Shown here in pieces: positions 56,214 to 64,000 of a stretch of DNA of 64,000 bases (its first letter is position 1; the number at the start of each line of letters is the position of its first letter). The position numbers and the translations under genes were made by a program. Below the pieces are notes generated by a model. It saw only the letters and a list, made by a program, of their open reading frames with translations. It made no database searches and was not told the DNA's origin. The stretch comes from Megamonas hypermegale (GTDB lineage Bacteria; Bacillota; Negativicutes; Selenomonadales; Selenomonadaceae). The stretch is from positions 1,364,001 through 1,428,000 of the forward strand of contig NZ_LT906446.1 of assembly GCF_900187035.1 (NCBI RefSeq). The letters run 5' to 3'.

Positions 56214-56469
56214 GTAATAATGCAAATTGCAATACAATCCGCCCTAAATACTACATATTTATAGTCGGAAACGATATATATTTTATCACAAATCATACTA
56301 AAAAATCTAGTCTTTAATACAAATCCCTTAAAATTATTTTTTTGCTTGACTTGTACTACACTACAATGTTTATAATTTATCTTGCATTAATAAAATAACA
56401 ACTAATATAGTGCTTATTAATCATTACAATAAAAATACATAAAATTTACTATAAAAAGGTGTTTTATTT
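56214..56469. other. Non-coding region between rpsT and the SGNH hydrolase gene
   Basis: A+T-rich divergent intergenic region. It holds the alternative rpsT promoter and the candidate promoter at 56346-56376. Nothing else recognisable was seen. Confidence 0.6.
56346..56376 (+). promoter_or_regulatory. Possible promoter of the SGNH hydrolase gene
   Basis: TTGACT, 19-nt spacer, TATAAT. The hexamers are good but the spacing is long. Confidence 0.45.
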
Positions 56470-57807
56470 ATGAAAAAATTTCTTTATCTATTCATTTTAA
56501 TTATACTTGCTTTATACCTTCATACTTATAATTCAAGCAACAATCCATCTTTTGAACAAAATGAACCTGTTCCACCTTCTAGTTCAAAAATAGTAGCTTT
56601 ATCACATTTTTCTGCTGAAATTCCTGCTTCATCAGCTCCTCTTTTAGAATGGAATAAAGATTTAAATGCTGTTTATTATGAATTAGAATTGTTTGACACT
56701 GTACCAGAAAATCTTTCCAATGATGATTTATCATCAGACCATTTATATTATACCGCTTCAATTTATACAAATGCATATCAAATTGATTTAAAAGATATAG
56801 CTCCAGAATATTTAAATAAAAAACCTTTGTACTGGCGCGTTCGTTCTATGGATATCGATGGCAATCCTATCTCTTCTTTTTCTAAATTAGAAACCTTATA
56901 CGCTACAGATGCACCTTCTAGCATGAATTCACCACTACCTCATGTCACTTATAATAAAGAAAATGGAACAACACTCCTTTATCCTGTATACGCTTTTATT
57001 CCCAACGCTCATGCAACGCAATTTGAAATTGAAGTAACTGACCGACCACCAGAAAATCCCAATGGAACTACACCTTCTAAATACCGCATTTTTTCTGCCA
57101 TTACTAATTTATGTGATTATTATGACCCTAAAGCTCGTATCGGTAAATATTATTGGCGCGTACGTGGTCTTGATGATGATAATAATCCAGTCGGTGTTTA
57201 CAGTGATGCACAAACATTTGAAAACAATCCTAATGACAACTGGAAAATCGGTATTTTTGGCGATAGTATAAGTCACGGTGGTGGTCATTTATCCTTCGGC
57301 CCTGCTGATTGGGAATACAGCTATGCTTATTATCTTGATTTTCCTACGATTAATTTATCTTGTAGCGGAGATACTAGCGAAACCATGGTCAAACGCTTCG
57401 ATACAGATGTAGTACCATTTCATCCACAATATCTCTTAATCATGGGTGGAACAAATAGTTTACGCGCTGGTATTCCAGCCGAAAATGTTATTGAAGACTT
57501 AATAGCCATTCGAGAAAAATGTTATGAAAATAATATTACACCTATATTTTTAACCTTAGCGCCTATAAATCCTGAAAATATAAAAAAAGTCTTCGATGAA
57601 AACACATCACCCGTTTGGCAAAGAAATCTCAATATCGTAAATAAATTTATTCGTACCCAACCTCATATCGATGCTGCTGCTGCTTTAAATAGCCCTGCTA
57701 TTTTGCCAACGTACTACGGCATGGATGGACTTCATGGTGATATTCCAACAAAAAAAATTTATGCCCAAGCAATCAATGATAATATCTCTCAATTTATTGA
57801 GAAATAG
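56470..57807 (+). CDS. Exported SGNH/GDSL hydrolase with two Fn3-like repeats
   Basis: A 445-residue envelope protein. An N-terminal hydrophobic anchor (about 4-20) is followed by two beta-sandwich-like repeats with matching ends (YWRVRSMDIDGNPISSFS at 121-138, YWRVRGLDDDNNPVGVYS at 228-245). A C-terminal SGNH hydrolase domain follows. Block I is GDSIS with the nucleophile Ser266, block III is GGTNSL, and block V is DGLHGD with the catalytic Asp and His. Substrates of such enzymes are acyl esters on sugars, lipids or peptidoglycan. Which one is acted on here is unknown. SD AAAAAGGTG. It appears monocistronic. Confidence 0.85.
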   Translation: MKKFLYLFILIILALYLHTYNSSNNPSFEQNEPVPPSSSKIVALSHFSAEIPASSAPLLEWNKDLNAVYYELELFDTVPENLSNDDLSSDHLYYTASIYTNAYQIDLKDIAPEYLNKKPLYWRVRSMDIDGNPISSFSKLETLYATDAPSSMNSPLPHVTYNKENGTTLLYPVYAFIPNAHATQFEIEVTDRPPENPNGTTPSKYRIFSAITNLCDYYDPKARIGKYYWRVRGLDDDNNPVGVYSDAQTFENNPNDNWKIGIFGDSISHGGGHLSFGPADWEYSYAYYLDFPTINLSCSGDTSETMVKRFDTDVVPFHPQYLLIMGGTNSLRAGIPAENVIEDLIAIREKCYENNITPIFLTLAPINPENIKKVFDENTSPVWQRNLNIVNKFIRTQPHIDAAAALNSPAILPTYYGMDGLHGDIPTKKIYAQAINDNISQFIEK

Positions 57808-57820
57808 TTCCTATTATATA

Positions 57821-57849
57821 TTGTAATTATAATCTTCAGATTGTATAAT
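57821..57849 (+). promoter_or_regulatory. Promoter of the flavodiiron gene
   Basis: TTGTAA (57821-57826), 17-nt spacer, TATAAT (57844-57849), leader about 56 nt. Confidence 0.75.
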
Positions 57850-57911
57850 AATTGATATATATTACTGTACATTCGTATCCAAATATAATATTGTTTTAGG
57901 AGGAAAATATT

Positions 57912-59084
57912 TTGAAAGCTATACAAATACGTGACAATATTTATTGGGTTGGTGCAATTGACTGGTCTGTTCGCAATTTTCATGGCTATGAAACCGGTCG
58001 CGGTAGCACTTATAATGCTTATTTAATCATCGATGATAAAATCACTCTAATCGATTCAACTAAAAAAGAATTTTCTGCTGAAATTCTTTCTCGTATTTCT
58101 TCCGTTATTGACCCAGCAAAAATTGACTATATAGTTTGCAACCATTTAGAAGCTGACCATTCTGGTTCCATGAATGATATTTTACAATACTGCCCAAATG
58201 CACAAATTTTCGTCAGCCAACCAAATGGTTTAAAAAACATAGCTAAATTCTGCGGTGAACATTCTTATAACGGTGTAAAAGCTGGTGATACTCTCAATAT
58301 CGGCAAACGTAATTTGACATTTGTTCCTGTTCCTATGCTTCATTGGCCAGACAGCATGGTTACTTATTGCCCAGAAGAAAAAATTCTCTTCTCCAATGAT
58401 GGTTTTGGTCAACATTTAGCTACAAATGAACGTTTTGATGATGAATTTGACTATTCTATTTTGATGCATGAAGCTAAAAAATATTATGCCAATATTTTAA
58501 TGCTCTACGGTCGTCAAGCTCAAACAACTTTAAAAACTGTAGCTAATCTTGATATTGAAATGATTTTAACAGGTCACGGTATTAGTTGGCGTAGCCATAT
58601 AAAAGATATTTTAGACCTTTATAATAAATGGAGTAACTTTGAAGCTGATGAACATAAAGCTCTCGTTGTCTTCGATAGCATGTGGCATTCTACAGAATTA
58701 ATCGCTAAAACTATCGGTGAAGCTTTTAATGCCAAAGGCATTTCCACTAAATATTGTGATTTAAAAGTCGTTCATTATTCTGATATCGTTACAGATTTTC
58801 TCGATAGCGAATACATCGCAGTTGGTTCACCGACACTCAATAATAATATGATGCCTAATGTTGCAGCTTTCTTATGTTATTTAAAAGGACTTACACCGAA
58901 AAAAAGCAATCGCAAAGCTTTAGCTTTCGGTTCTTATGGTTGGGGCGGACAAAGTATTGCTCTTGTACAAAAAGAATTAGAAGAAATTGGTTTTGATATT
59001 TTCCATGATATGATTCGTATTGCTAATCAACCAACCGATGAAGACCTTGATAATATTTACAACAGTATTATCGAAAAATTATAA
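57912..59084 (+). CDS. Flavodiiron protein (O2/NO reductase)
   Basis: Cytoplasmic enzyme of the ROO/FprA type that reduces oxygen to water and/or nitric oxide to N2O, protecting anaerobes. The 390-residue protein has a metallo-beta-lactamase diiron domain with ligands NHLEADHSG, the His of MLHWPD, the Asp of SNDGFG and the His of LTGHGIS. A flavodoxin domain follows (about 250-390, FMN loop DSMWHSTE). All iron ligands are present. The start is TTG with AGGAGG 8 nt upstream. No rubredoxin is fused or adjacent. The NADH dehydrogenase gene follows as a separate unit. Confidence 0.94.
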   Translation: MKAIQIRDNIYWVGAIDWSVRNFHGYETGRGSTYNAYLIIDDKITLIDSTKKEFSAEILSRISSVIDPAKIDYIVCNHLEADHSGSMNDILQYCPNAQIFVSQPNGLKNIAKFCGEHSYNGVKAGDTLNIGKRNLTFVPVPMLHWPDSMVTYCPEEKILFSNDGFGQHLATNERFDDEFDYSILMHEAKKYYANILMLYGRQAQTTLKTVANLDIEMILTGHGISWRSHIKDILDLYNKWSNFEADEHKALVVFDSMWHSTELIAKTIGEAFNAKGISTKYCDLKVVHYSDIVTDFLDSEYIAVGSPTLNNNMMPNVAAFLCYLKGLTPKKSNRKALAFGSYGWGGQSIALVQKELEEIGFDIFHDMIRIANQPTDEDLDNIYNSIIEKL

Positions 59085-59104
59085 TCCGATATTAAAATAA
59101 ATTA

Positions 59105-59153
59105 AGATTAAGATATAAGTATATGAAAACCTTTGACTTATATCTTAATCTTT
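59105..59153 (+). terminator. Terminator after the flavodiiron gene
   Basis: 17-bp A+T-rich stem (arms 59105-59121 and 59137-59153) with a 15-nt loop, followed by TTCTTAT. Confidence 0.75.
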
Positions 59154-59221
59154 TCTTATAAATAAATACCTATCATTATTTTAAATCTTTTTAAAAAACT
59201 ATAAAATATTTTGAATTCATC

Positions 59222-59250
59222 TTGACAAAGTGAATAGAAAAATGTATCTT
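59222..59250 (+). promoter_or_regulatory. Candidate promoter of ndh
   Basis: TTGACA (59222-59227), 17-nt spacer, TATCTT (59245-59250). Two Rex-like boxes follow at about +35 and +125, in a leader of about 175 nt. A closer promoter near the second box cannot be excluded. Confidence 0.6.
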
Positions 59251-59290
59251 ATATCTCAGAGAGTTAAATATATATTTTGCTTAATTGAAA

Positions 59291-59308
59291 AAGTGAATTT
59301 ATTCACAA
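59291..59308. promoter_or_regulatory. Rex-type operator 1 (predicted)
   Basis: AAGTGAATTTATTCACAA, read on the other strand TTGTGAATAAATTCACTT. It matches the Rex pattern TTGTGAAnnnnTTCACAA except for the last two bases. Confidence 0.6.
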
Positions 59309-59381
59309 TTACAATCTTGTTTTAATTTTTATATTATATCATTTTTTTATTTATGATTTTAAGGGTAATGTTTTAATGGTA

Positions 59382-59399
59382 TTGTGAACTTTTTCACAA
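59382..59399. promoter_or_regulatory. Rex-type operator 2 (predicted)
   Basis: TTGTGAACTTTTTCACAA is a perfect 7-bp dyad around 4 nt and fits the redox repressor Rex consensus exactly. It lies 33 nt before the ndh start. Confidence 0.72.
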
Positions 59400-59432
59400 G
59401 TATTATTTAAAATGATTTTGGGGGAGATAAAA

Positions 59433-60698
59433 ATGCCTAAAAAAAGCGCAGGAAAAAGACCACATGTAGTTATTCTTGGAGCAGGTTTTGGAGGAATTAA
59501 AGCAGCCAAATTACTTGCAGATAAAGATGTAGATGTAACAATTGTTGATAAACACAATTATCATTTATTCCAACCATTATTATACCAGGTATCTACTTCT
59601 ATTTTGTCTGAAGATGAAATTTCTTATCCAATTCGTGCCTTTTTCCAAAAAAACGATAACATAGATTTCTTTATGGCTGAAGCAGTTGGTTTTGACCCAG
59701 CAAATAAAATTGTTAAAACATCTCATGGCGATGTTAGCTATGATTATTTAATTATTGCTACAGGTGCTACTACAAACTATTTCGGTATGAAATCCGTAGA
59801 AGAAAATTCTTATCCAATGAAAACCTTACGTGAAAGTACATTACTTCGCAATCATCTCATTCGTACTTTTGAACGTGCTTCTCGTATCGAAAACGATAAT
59901 GAATTGAAAAAGGCTCTTATGACTATCATTGTAGTTGGCGGTGGTCCTACTGGTATCGAAGAAGCAGGTGCAATTTCCGAACTCGTACATACTGCTATGA
60001 AAAAAGATTATCATAATCTCAATATGGACGATGTAGATATCAAATTAATTGAAGCTACTGATAAAGTTTTACCAATGATGCCTGAAAATCTTCGTAAAAA
60101 TACTGTTGATGTTTTAACTAAAAAAGGCGTTGATGTTCGTCTCCAAACTATGGTTCAAGACTACGATGGCGAATACCTCACAGTTAAACATGATGATAAA
60201 ATTGAAAAAATCAGAACTCGTACAGTTATTTGGGCTGCTGGCGTAAAAGCTCAACCAGTAGTTGCTAGCCTTGGTGCTGAAGTTGACCGTGCTGGTCGTG
60301 TAATCGTTGAAAAAACAACACAAGTTAAAGGCTTCCCTGAAATTTATGCAATTGGTGATAGTGCTCATTTTGAACAAGATGGTCGTCCACTTCCTACAAT
60401 TGCACCAGCTGCTTATGAAGCTGCTGAAACAACTGTTAAAAATATCATGCACGCTATTAAAGGCGAAGAACAAGAAACATTTGTTTATAAAGACCTCGGT
60501 AGCATGGCAACAATTGGTGCCGGCGATGCTGTAATGTTCAAAGGCATGATGAAATCTAAAGGTTTAATCGCTTGGGTTGCTTGGATGGCAGTTCATGTAT
60601 TAAGACTTGCAGGTCCTCTTACTAACGTTACAGTTGTATTCAAATGGGTTATGAACTACTTCTTTGGCGTACGTATGGCCCGTATTATTAGAGATTAA
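59433..60698 (+). CDS. ndh: Type II NADH dehydrogenase
   Basis: Single-subunit, non-proton-pumping NADH:quinone oxidoreductase on the inner membrane face. The 421-residue protein (ATG at 59433, GGGGGAG 6 nt upstream) has the FAD motif VVILGAGFGGIKAAKLL, the NADH motif VVGGGPTGIEEAG, IWAAGVKAQP, and YAIGDSAHF. The C-terminal membrane-binding part is amphipathic (AWVAWMAVHVLRLAGPLTN). A longer frame to 59412 contains the SD. Two Rex-like operators suggest control by the NADH/NAD ratio. A terminator follows 36 nt after the stop. Confidence 0.94.
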   Translation: MPKKSAGKRPHVVILGAGFGGIKAAKLLADKDVDVTIVDKHNYHLFQPLLYQVSTSILSEDEISYPIRAFFQKNDNIDFFMAEAVGFDPANKIVKTSHGDVSYDYLIIATGATTNYFGMKSVEENSYPMKTLRESTLLRNHLIRTFERASRIENDNELKKALMTIIVVGGGPTGIEEAGAISELVHTAMKKDYHNLNMDDVDIKLIEATDKVLPMMPENLRKNTVDVLTKKGVDVRLQTMVQDYDGEYLTVKHDDKIEKIRTRTVIWAAGVKAQPVVASLGAEVDRAGRVIVEKTTQVKGFPEIYAIGDSAHFEQDGRPLPTIAPAAYEAAETTVKNIMHAIKGEEQETFVYKDLGSMATIGAGDAVMFKGMMKSKGLIAWVAWMAVHVLRLAGPLTNVTVVFKWVMNYFFGVRMARIIRD

Positions 60699-60733
60699 TT
60701 AATTTGTTAAACGCTTAAAATATATAAATTCCC

Positions 60734-60765
60734 AAAAGAGAGAAACATTTTTGTTTCTCTCTTTT
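60734..60765. terminator. Bidirectional terminator between ndh and the histidine-kinase gene
   Basis: AAAAGAGAGAAACA / TGTTTCTCTCTTTT, 14-bp stem with a 4-nt loop and T-rich flanks on the plus strand (TTTTATTTT). It serves both convergent units. Confidence 0.9.
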
Positions 60766-60780
60766 ATTTTACATATAATA

Positions 60781-62043
60781 TTAAAGATTAAATTTAATAG
60801 TAAATATTATTCTTCCATCGATATATTTTACTTGAATTTTTCCTTTTAATAATTGTACTAACTCATTTGCTATAGATAAACCAATTCCATAACCTGCTTT
60901 TTCACTACTATGTGAAATATCGCCACGGTAAAAGCGTTCAAAAAATCGCGAATAATCCACATTTTTTCCATCTGCATAATTATTAGAAACACTTAATATC
61001 ACTTCTTTTTTCTTAGTGATAAGCTCAGTTTGTACACTACCTCCATCATCACAATACTTAACGGCATTATCTACAAGAATATTAATCAATTCATATAAGC
61101 ATTTTCCTTCTGACTTAATAAAGACATCTGGTTCAATTTTATATTCAAGTTGTTTTTTCTGTTCTATTGCCATCTGCTCAAATGATTTGACAACTTCTAT
61201 TGCTATCTCCGAAAAATTTATCTTTGTAAAAATTATCTCAGACTCCGTTTTTTCACCAACTTTAGCTAAAATTATTAAATCATTTATCATTTTAGACAAT
61301 CTACGCACTTGCTTTAAAATACTTTCAGTCCATTGGTTTTTGCCATTAATCAATTCCATTGCTTCAGTATTAGCAGATATTATTGCAATAGGAGTTTTTA
61401 ACTCATGACCTGCATTTGTAATAAACCGTTTTTGATTTTCTACATTACGAACAAATGGTTTAATTGCAAAATTGCTTAATATCGCCAAAATAATTACATA
61501 TAATAATGTACTTAAACAACCTAACGTAATAGAAACACGCATAAAATCTTCTACAATAGAAATATCTGGCGTACAATCCATTATAACTATTGCTACATCA
61601 TTATTCTTATTTTCCGTAATTAAAAACGCATACGTTGCTCTATCCTTTTTAAAAAATCCTGTTGTCCGTCCACTATTTAGCACAAAAGAAGCATATTCAA
61701 TAGCTTCTTTTTCTGTAAAAGCAGCAATATTTTTAAGATTAAGCTCTTTAATTTGTCCATTTTCTTCCATGAGTAAACTAAAAAAACGAATTTGATATGG
61801 AAAATCAGGTGTATTTTCTGACCAATCTATTTCACCAAATAAACTGTTACTATTTTGAAGCATTTCTTTAGGCATGAGATTTTTATTATTTTGTGCTAAA
61901 TACATTAAATTTGATTCTATATGTGTATACACCCGCATATAAGCAATAGTATTAACCAGCCCAAGCACTCCTACCACAATGATGATAACTGTAGTTGTAG
62001 AAATTAAAATGAACTTACGGCGCAGTCTTCTTATTACATTCAT
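60781..62043 (-). CDS. Sensor histidine kinase
   Basis: Membrane kinase partner of the response regulator just upstream. From the ATG at 62043 it is 420 residues. Span 1 lies at about 12-35, an extracytoplasmic sensor region at about 36-165 with no recognised domain, and span 2 at about 172-195. Only about a dozen residues separate span 2 from the H-box NAGHELKTPIAII, so no HAMP domain is present. The ATPase domain has NILVDNAVKYC (N box) and AGYGIGLSIAN (G box), though its end is short. The signal is unknown. It is the last of three genes after the alarmone synthetase. Confidence 0.92.
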   Translation of the reverse strand: MNVIRRLRRKFILISTTTVIIIVVGVLGLVNTIAYMRVYTHIESNLMYLAQNNKNLMPKEMLQNSNSLFGEIDWSENTPDFPYQIRFFSLLMEENGQIKELNLKNIAAFTEKEAIEYASFVLNSGRTTGFFKKDRATYAFLITENKNNDVAIVIMDCTPDISIVEDFMRVSITLGCLSTLLYVIILAILSNFAIKPFVRNVENQKRFITNAGHELKTPIAIISANTEAMELINGKNQWTESILKQVRRLSKMINDLIILAKVGEKTESEIIFTKINFSEIAIEVVKSFEQMAIEQKKQLEYKIEPDVFIKSEGKCLYELINILVDNAVKYCDDGGSVQTELITKKKEVILSVSNNYADGKNVDYSRFFERFYRGDISHSSEKAGYGIGLSIANELVQLLKGKIQVKYIDGRIIFTIKFNL

Positions 62044-62066
62044 AGATAACACCATCTATTCTTTAT

Positions 62067-62735
62067 TTATTTTTTTGTCAATACAAAAGACTCTCCCTTT
62101 TCTCCTAAAATTTGGATATCTGCATTTACAGATTCTAATTTTTGGCGTAAATATGATATATATATCCATACAATTTCTTCATTAACTTCTTTTTCTTCTA
62201 CCCATATATGTGAAAATAAATCTTTTGTGGATAAATACTTATTTTCATTAAGCATAAAAAGCTTCATAAGTTTTGTTTCTTTACCATTTAAACCAATAGA
62301 ATTTTTACAAGATAACGTTTGTTCTTCTATATCTAACTTCACAGAAGCTACAGACAATATAGAAGGCGAAAAAGAACTAGTTCTTCTTATTATAGAACGA
62401 ATACGTGCTAGTAATTCCCCCATTGAAAATGGCTTCATTAAATAATCATCAGCACCAGCATCTAAACTATTAATTCTATCATCAATCTCGGTTTTTGCCG
62501 TAAGCATAATAATAGGCGTTACATCACCATTTTGACGTAGAATTTTTAATGCCTCTACGCCAGTCATTTTAGGCATCATAATATCGAAAATCAAACAATC
62601 ATAAGCATTTTTTTGTGCCATATCCAAAGCAGCTAGTCCATCAAATACACAGTCAACTTTATAACCAGAATACTTCAATACAGCTTCAACAGCTGCTGAC
62701 ATTTCCTTTTCATCTTCTGCTAATAATAATCTCAT
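62067..62735 (-). CDS. OmpR-family response regulator
   Basis: DNA-binding regulator of 222 residues. The receiver domain has the acidic pair in LLAEDEKE, the phosphoacceptor Asp in CLIFDIMMPKMTG (about residue 51), the Thr of MLTAKTE, and the Lys of MKPFSMGEL. The C-terminal winged helix (about 130-220) ends IYISYLRQKLESVNADIQI. It lies 16 nt after the alarmone synthetase gene and is followed 23 nt later by the kinase, so the three probably share a transcript. The target genes are not evident. Confidence 0.94.
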   Translation of the reverse strand: MRLLLAEDEKEMSAAVEAVLKYSGYKVDCVFDGLAALDMAQKNAYDCLIFDIMMPKMTGVEALKILRQNGDVTPIIMLTAKTEIDDRINSLDAGADDYLMKPFSMGELLARIRSIIRRTSSFSPSILSVASVKLDIEEQTLSCKNSIGLNGKETKLMKLFMLNENKYLSTKDLFSHIWVEEKEVNEEIVWIYISYLRQKLESVNADIQILGEKGESFVLTKK

Positions 62736-62751
62736 CTTATACCTACCTTCA

Positions 62752-63366
62752 TTAATTATCCGCTTTTATTAAATTTCGTATTGTTTGCATAGAAATATCA
62801 CATGCTGCCAGTTCATCAGCGCACCGCTTTAATTCTCGTACAATTAAATCAGAATTTTTTATATTATGTTTATATTTCATTTGATGTTCTAAACTAGCCC
62901 AAGTATCCATAGCTATCGTTCTTATTTGCAATTCAGCAAAAAAATGACCTGGATTTCTCCCTGTTACATCTTCAAATGGCTGTATTGTTTCAATAATAAT
63001 ATGGTAACTGCGATATCCATTTGGTTTTACATTTTTGATATAATCCTTTTCCTCAATTATACGAATATCTTTTAAGTTTCTTATATATTTCAAATTAGTG
63101 TAAATATCGTCTACAAAACGACAAACGATACGAATGCCTATAGCATCTTGTATTTCATGTAGTGCCGAATAAGTAGTTTGTGGTAATGATTTACGAATAC
63201 ATTTTTCACTCATACTATCAGAAGATTTTATACGATAAATCAAATGTTCATAAGCTGCCTCTCCATTTTTTTCAATCTCTTCTTCATTATATGCCTTAAT
63301 TTTTTTAACTATATTTTCCATAATAGCTTCAAGTGTTGAAAAGTATTTTCCATAAATATTTTCCAT
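62752..63366 (-). CDS. Small alarmone synthetase (RelA/SpoT domain)
   Basis: Stand-alone (p)ppGpp synthetase domain without hydrolase or regulatory domains, 204 residues from the ATG at 63366 (GGGTG 6 nt upstream). The visible motifs are YRIKSSDSMSEK, AIGIRIVCRFVDDIY, the substrate loop PNGYRSYHIIIE, and AELQIRTIAMDTWASLEHQMKYK. These match the ATP- and GTP-binding segments of RelP/RelQ-like enzymes. It lies directly before the response-regulator and kinase genes. Whether it makes ppGpp, pppGpp or pGpp is not decidable from sequence. Confidence 0.9.
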   Translation of the reverse strand: MENIYGKYFSTLEAIMENIVKKIKAYNEEEIEKNGEAAYEHLIYRIKSSDSMSEKCIRKSLPQTTYSALHEIQDAIGIRIVCRFVDDIYTNLKYIRNLKDIRIIEEKDYIKNVKPNGYRSYHIIIETIQPFEDVTGRNPGHFFAELQIRTIAMDTWASLEHQMKYKHNIKNSDLIVRELKRCADELAACDISMQTIRNLIKADN

Positions 63367-63388
63367 ATCATTCACCCATATATTACAT

Positions 63389-63418
63389 TTATTATCGCTT
63401 ATTTCAAGTAATTAACAA
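63389..63418 (-). promoter_or_regulatory. Possible promoter of the alarmone synthetase operon
   Basis: TTGTTA (63413-63418), 18-nt spacer, TAATAA (63389-63394). It overlaps the edge of the preceding terminator and gives a leader of only about 16 nt. Confidence 0.35.
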
Positions 63419-63465
63419 AAATGCTCTCTTTATACAGAATACATCTGTTAGAAAGAGAGCATTTT
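63418..63465 (-). terminator. Terminator after malate dehydrogenase
   Basis: AAAATGCTCTCTTT / AAAGAGAGCATTTT outer stem with an inner CAGA / TCTG pairing, followed on the minus strand by GTTAATT. The stem shares TGCTCTCTTT / AAAGAGAGCA with the rpmF terminator at 8827-8890. Confidence 0.8.
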
Positions 63466-63508
63466 CATTAATAGATTAACTTTTTTCTAATACTTTATGA
63501 GCAAAAAC

Positions 63509-64000
63509 TTATTTTAAAGCTTCAGCTAATTTAGCATTAGTTTCACGTGCGGAAGCAACACTTGCATCGAACTGTGCTTTTTCTTTGTCGTTGAGGTCGA
63601 GTTCAACGATTTTCTTAACGCCGCCTTTACCAAGGATGAGAGGAACACCAGCGCAAACGTCTTTTTCGCCGTATTCACCATCGAGGTAAGCAATACCAGA
63701 AATCTGGAGACCGCTATCTTTAGCAATAGCTTCAGCCATAGTAGCAGCAGTTGTGCCAGGAGCATACCAAGCGGAAGTGCCGAGTAATTTAGTTAAAGTA
63801 CCGCCACCAACTTGTGTAGCATGTTCGATTTCAGCAAGTTTTTCTTCAGAAAGAAGTTCAGTAACAGGTCTACCTTTGTAAGTTGCGAAACGAGTAAGAG
63901 GAACCATTAAGTCACCATGAGCACCGATTACCATTGCATTTACATCGCGAACTGGGCATCCAATAGCTTCTGCGAGGTAATATTCAAAACGGCTACCATC
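63509..64000 (-). CDS. mdh: Malate dehydrogenase (C-terminal part, partial)
   Basis: The gene continues beyond the right edge, and 163 codons before the stop are visible. The frame runs unbroken from 64000 (SRFEYYLAEAIGCPVRDVNA, then MVIGAHGDLMVPLTRF). The proton-relay His lies in IGAHGD. The C-terminal half contains the LDH/MDH-family ATMAEAIAKD helix and the YLDGEYGEKDVCAGVPLILGKGGV strand pair, characteristic of LDH-like NAD malate dehydrogenases. Substrate-loop residues that separate malate from lactate dehydrogenase lie outside the window. The ATG at 63934 is internal, not the start. A terminator follows the stop. Confidence 0.88.
   Translation of the reverse strand, partial: DGSRFEYYLAEAIGCPVRDVNAMVIGAHGDLMVPLTRFATYKGRPVTELLSEEKLAEIEHATQVGGGTLTKLLGTSAWYAPGTTAATMAEAIAKDSGLQISGIAYLDGEYGEKDVCAGVPLILGKGGVKKIVELDLNDKEKAQFDASVASARETNAKLAEALK

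Noticed and set aside
1-64000. CRISPR array, tRNA or rRNA genes, prophage
   Set aside because: No regularly spaced repeats, no cloverleaf with T-loop and CCA, no rRNA sequence and no phage structural genes were seen on either strand.

Overview
The window is A+T-rich chromosomal DNA of a low-GC bacterium, most likely a member of the Negativicutes (diderm Firmicutes, Selenomonas/Megamonas-like). The basis is inference from gene content: a FapR-controlled fatty-acid operon using FabK instead of FabI, a Selenomonas-type lysine/ornithine decarboxylase, a dnaX-ybaB-recR-bofA string behind the SRP RNA, Tat genes, and strong SD sequences in front of many TTG starts. No rRNA, tRNA, CRISPR array or prophage was seen. 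One IS3-family element is present.

Region 1 (1-9.7 kb, minus strand) is a lipid block. yceD-rpmF runs from a consensus promoter. It is followed by a terminator, then by the fapR promoter with a FapR operator, and then fapR-plsX-fabH-fabK-fabD-fabG-acpP-fabK-like-fabF-rnc up to a terminator at 115-142. Region 2 (9.7-17.5 kb) holds tmcAL, rodA, a YfcE-type phosphodiesterase and the riboflavin operon ribD-ribE-ribBA-ribH behind a complete FMN riboswitch. Region 3 (17.7-26.3 kb) has a polyprenyl synthase with tatA-tatA-tatC, the amino-acid decarboxylase, transketolase and feoAB.

Region 4 (26.4-34.8 kb) is rpoB-rpoC. It has its own strong promoter and a leader of about 350 nt carrying short reading frames directly before a terminator-like hairpin. 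Region 5 (34.8-41.2 kb) has a polar amino-acid ABC transporter, a zinc-ribbon protein, an LCP cell-wall ligase and an ABC-F ATPase. Region 6 (41.4-49.4 kb) has recD2, comF, a TPR protein, comEA, comEC and holA. The IS150-type element at 49461-50908 sits inside the loop of the terminator between holA and its convergent neighbour.

Region 7 (50.9-56.2 kb) has a secreted or membrane zinc-ribbon protein, bofA, recR, ybaB, dnaX, the SRP RNA, mgsA and rpsT. Region 8 (56.4-64 kb) has an SGNH hydrolase with two Fn3-like repeats, a flavodiiron protein, a type II NADH dehydrogenase behind two Rex-type operators, a small alarmone synthetase apparently co-transcribed with an OmpR/histidine-kinase pair, and the 3' part of malate dehydrogenase, which runs off the end.

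Most of the window is housekeeping. The observations most worth testing are the rpoB leader, the IS insertion into a terminator loop, the alarmone-synthetase/two-component operon, the Rex sites, and the four-cysteine FabK paralogue.
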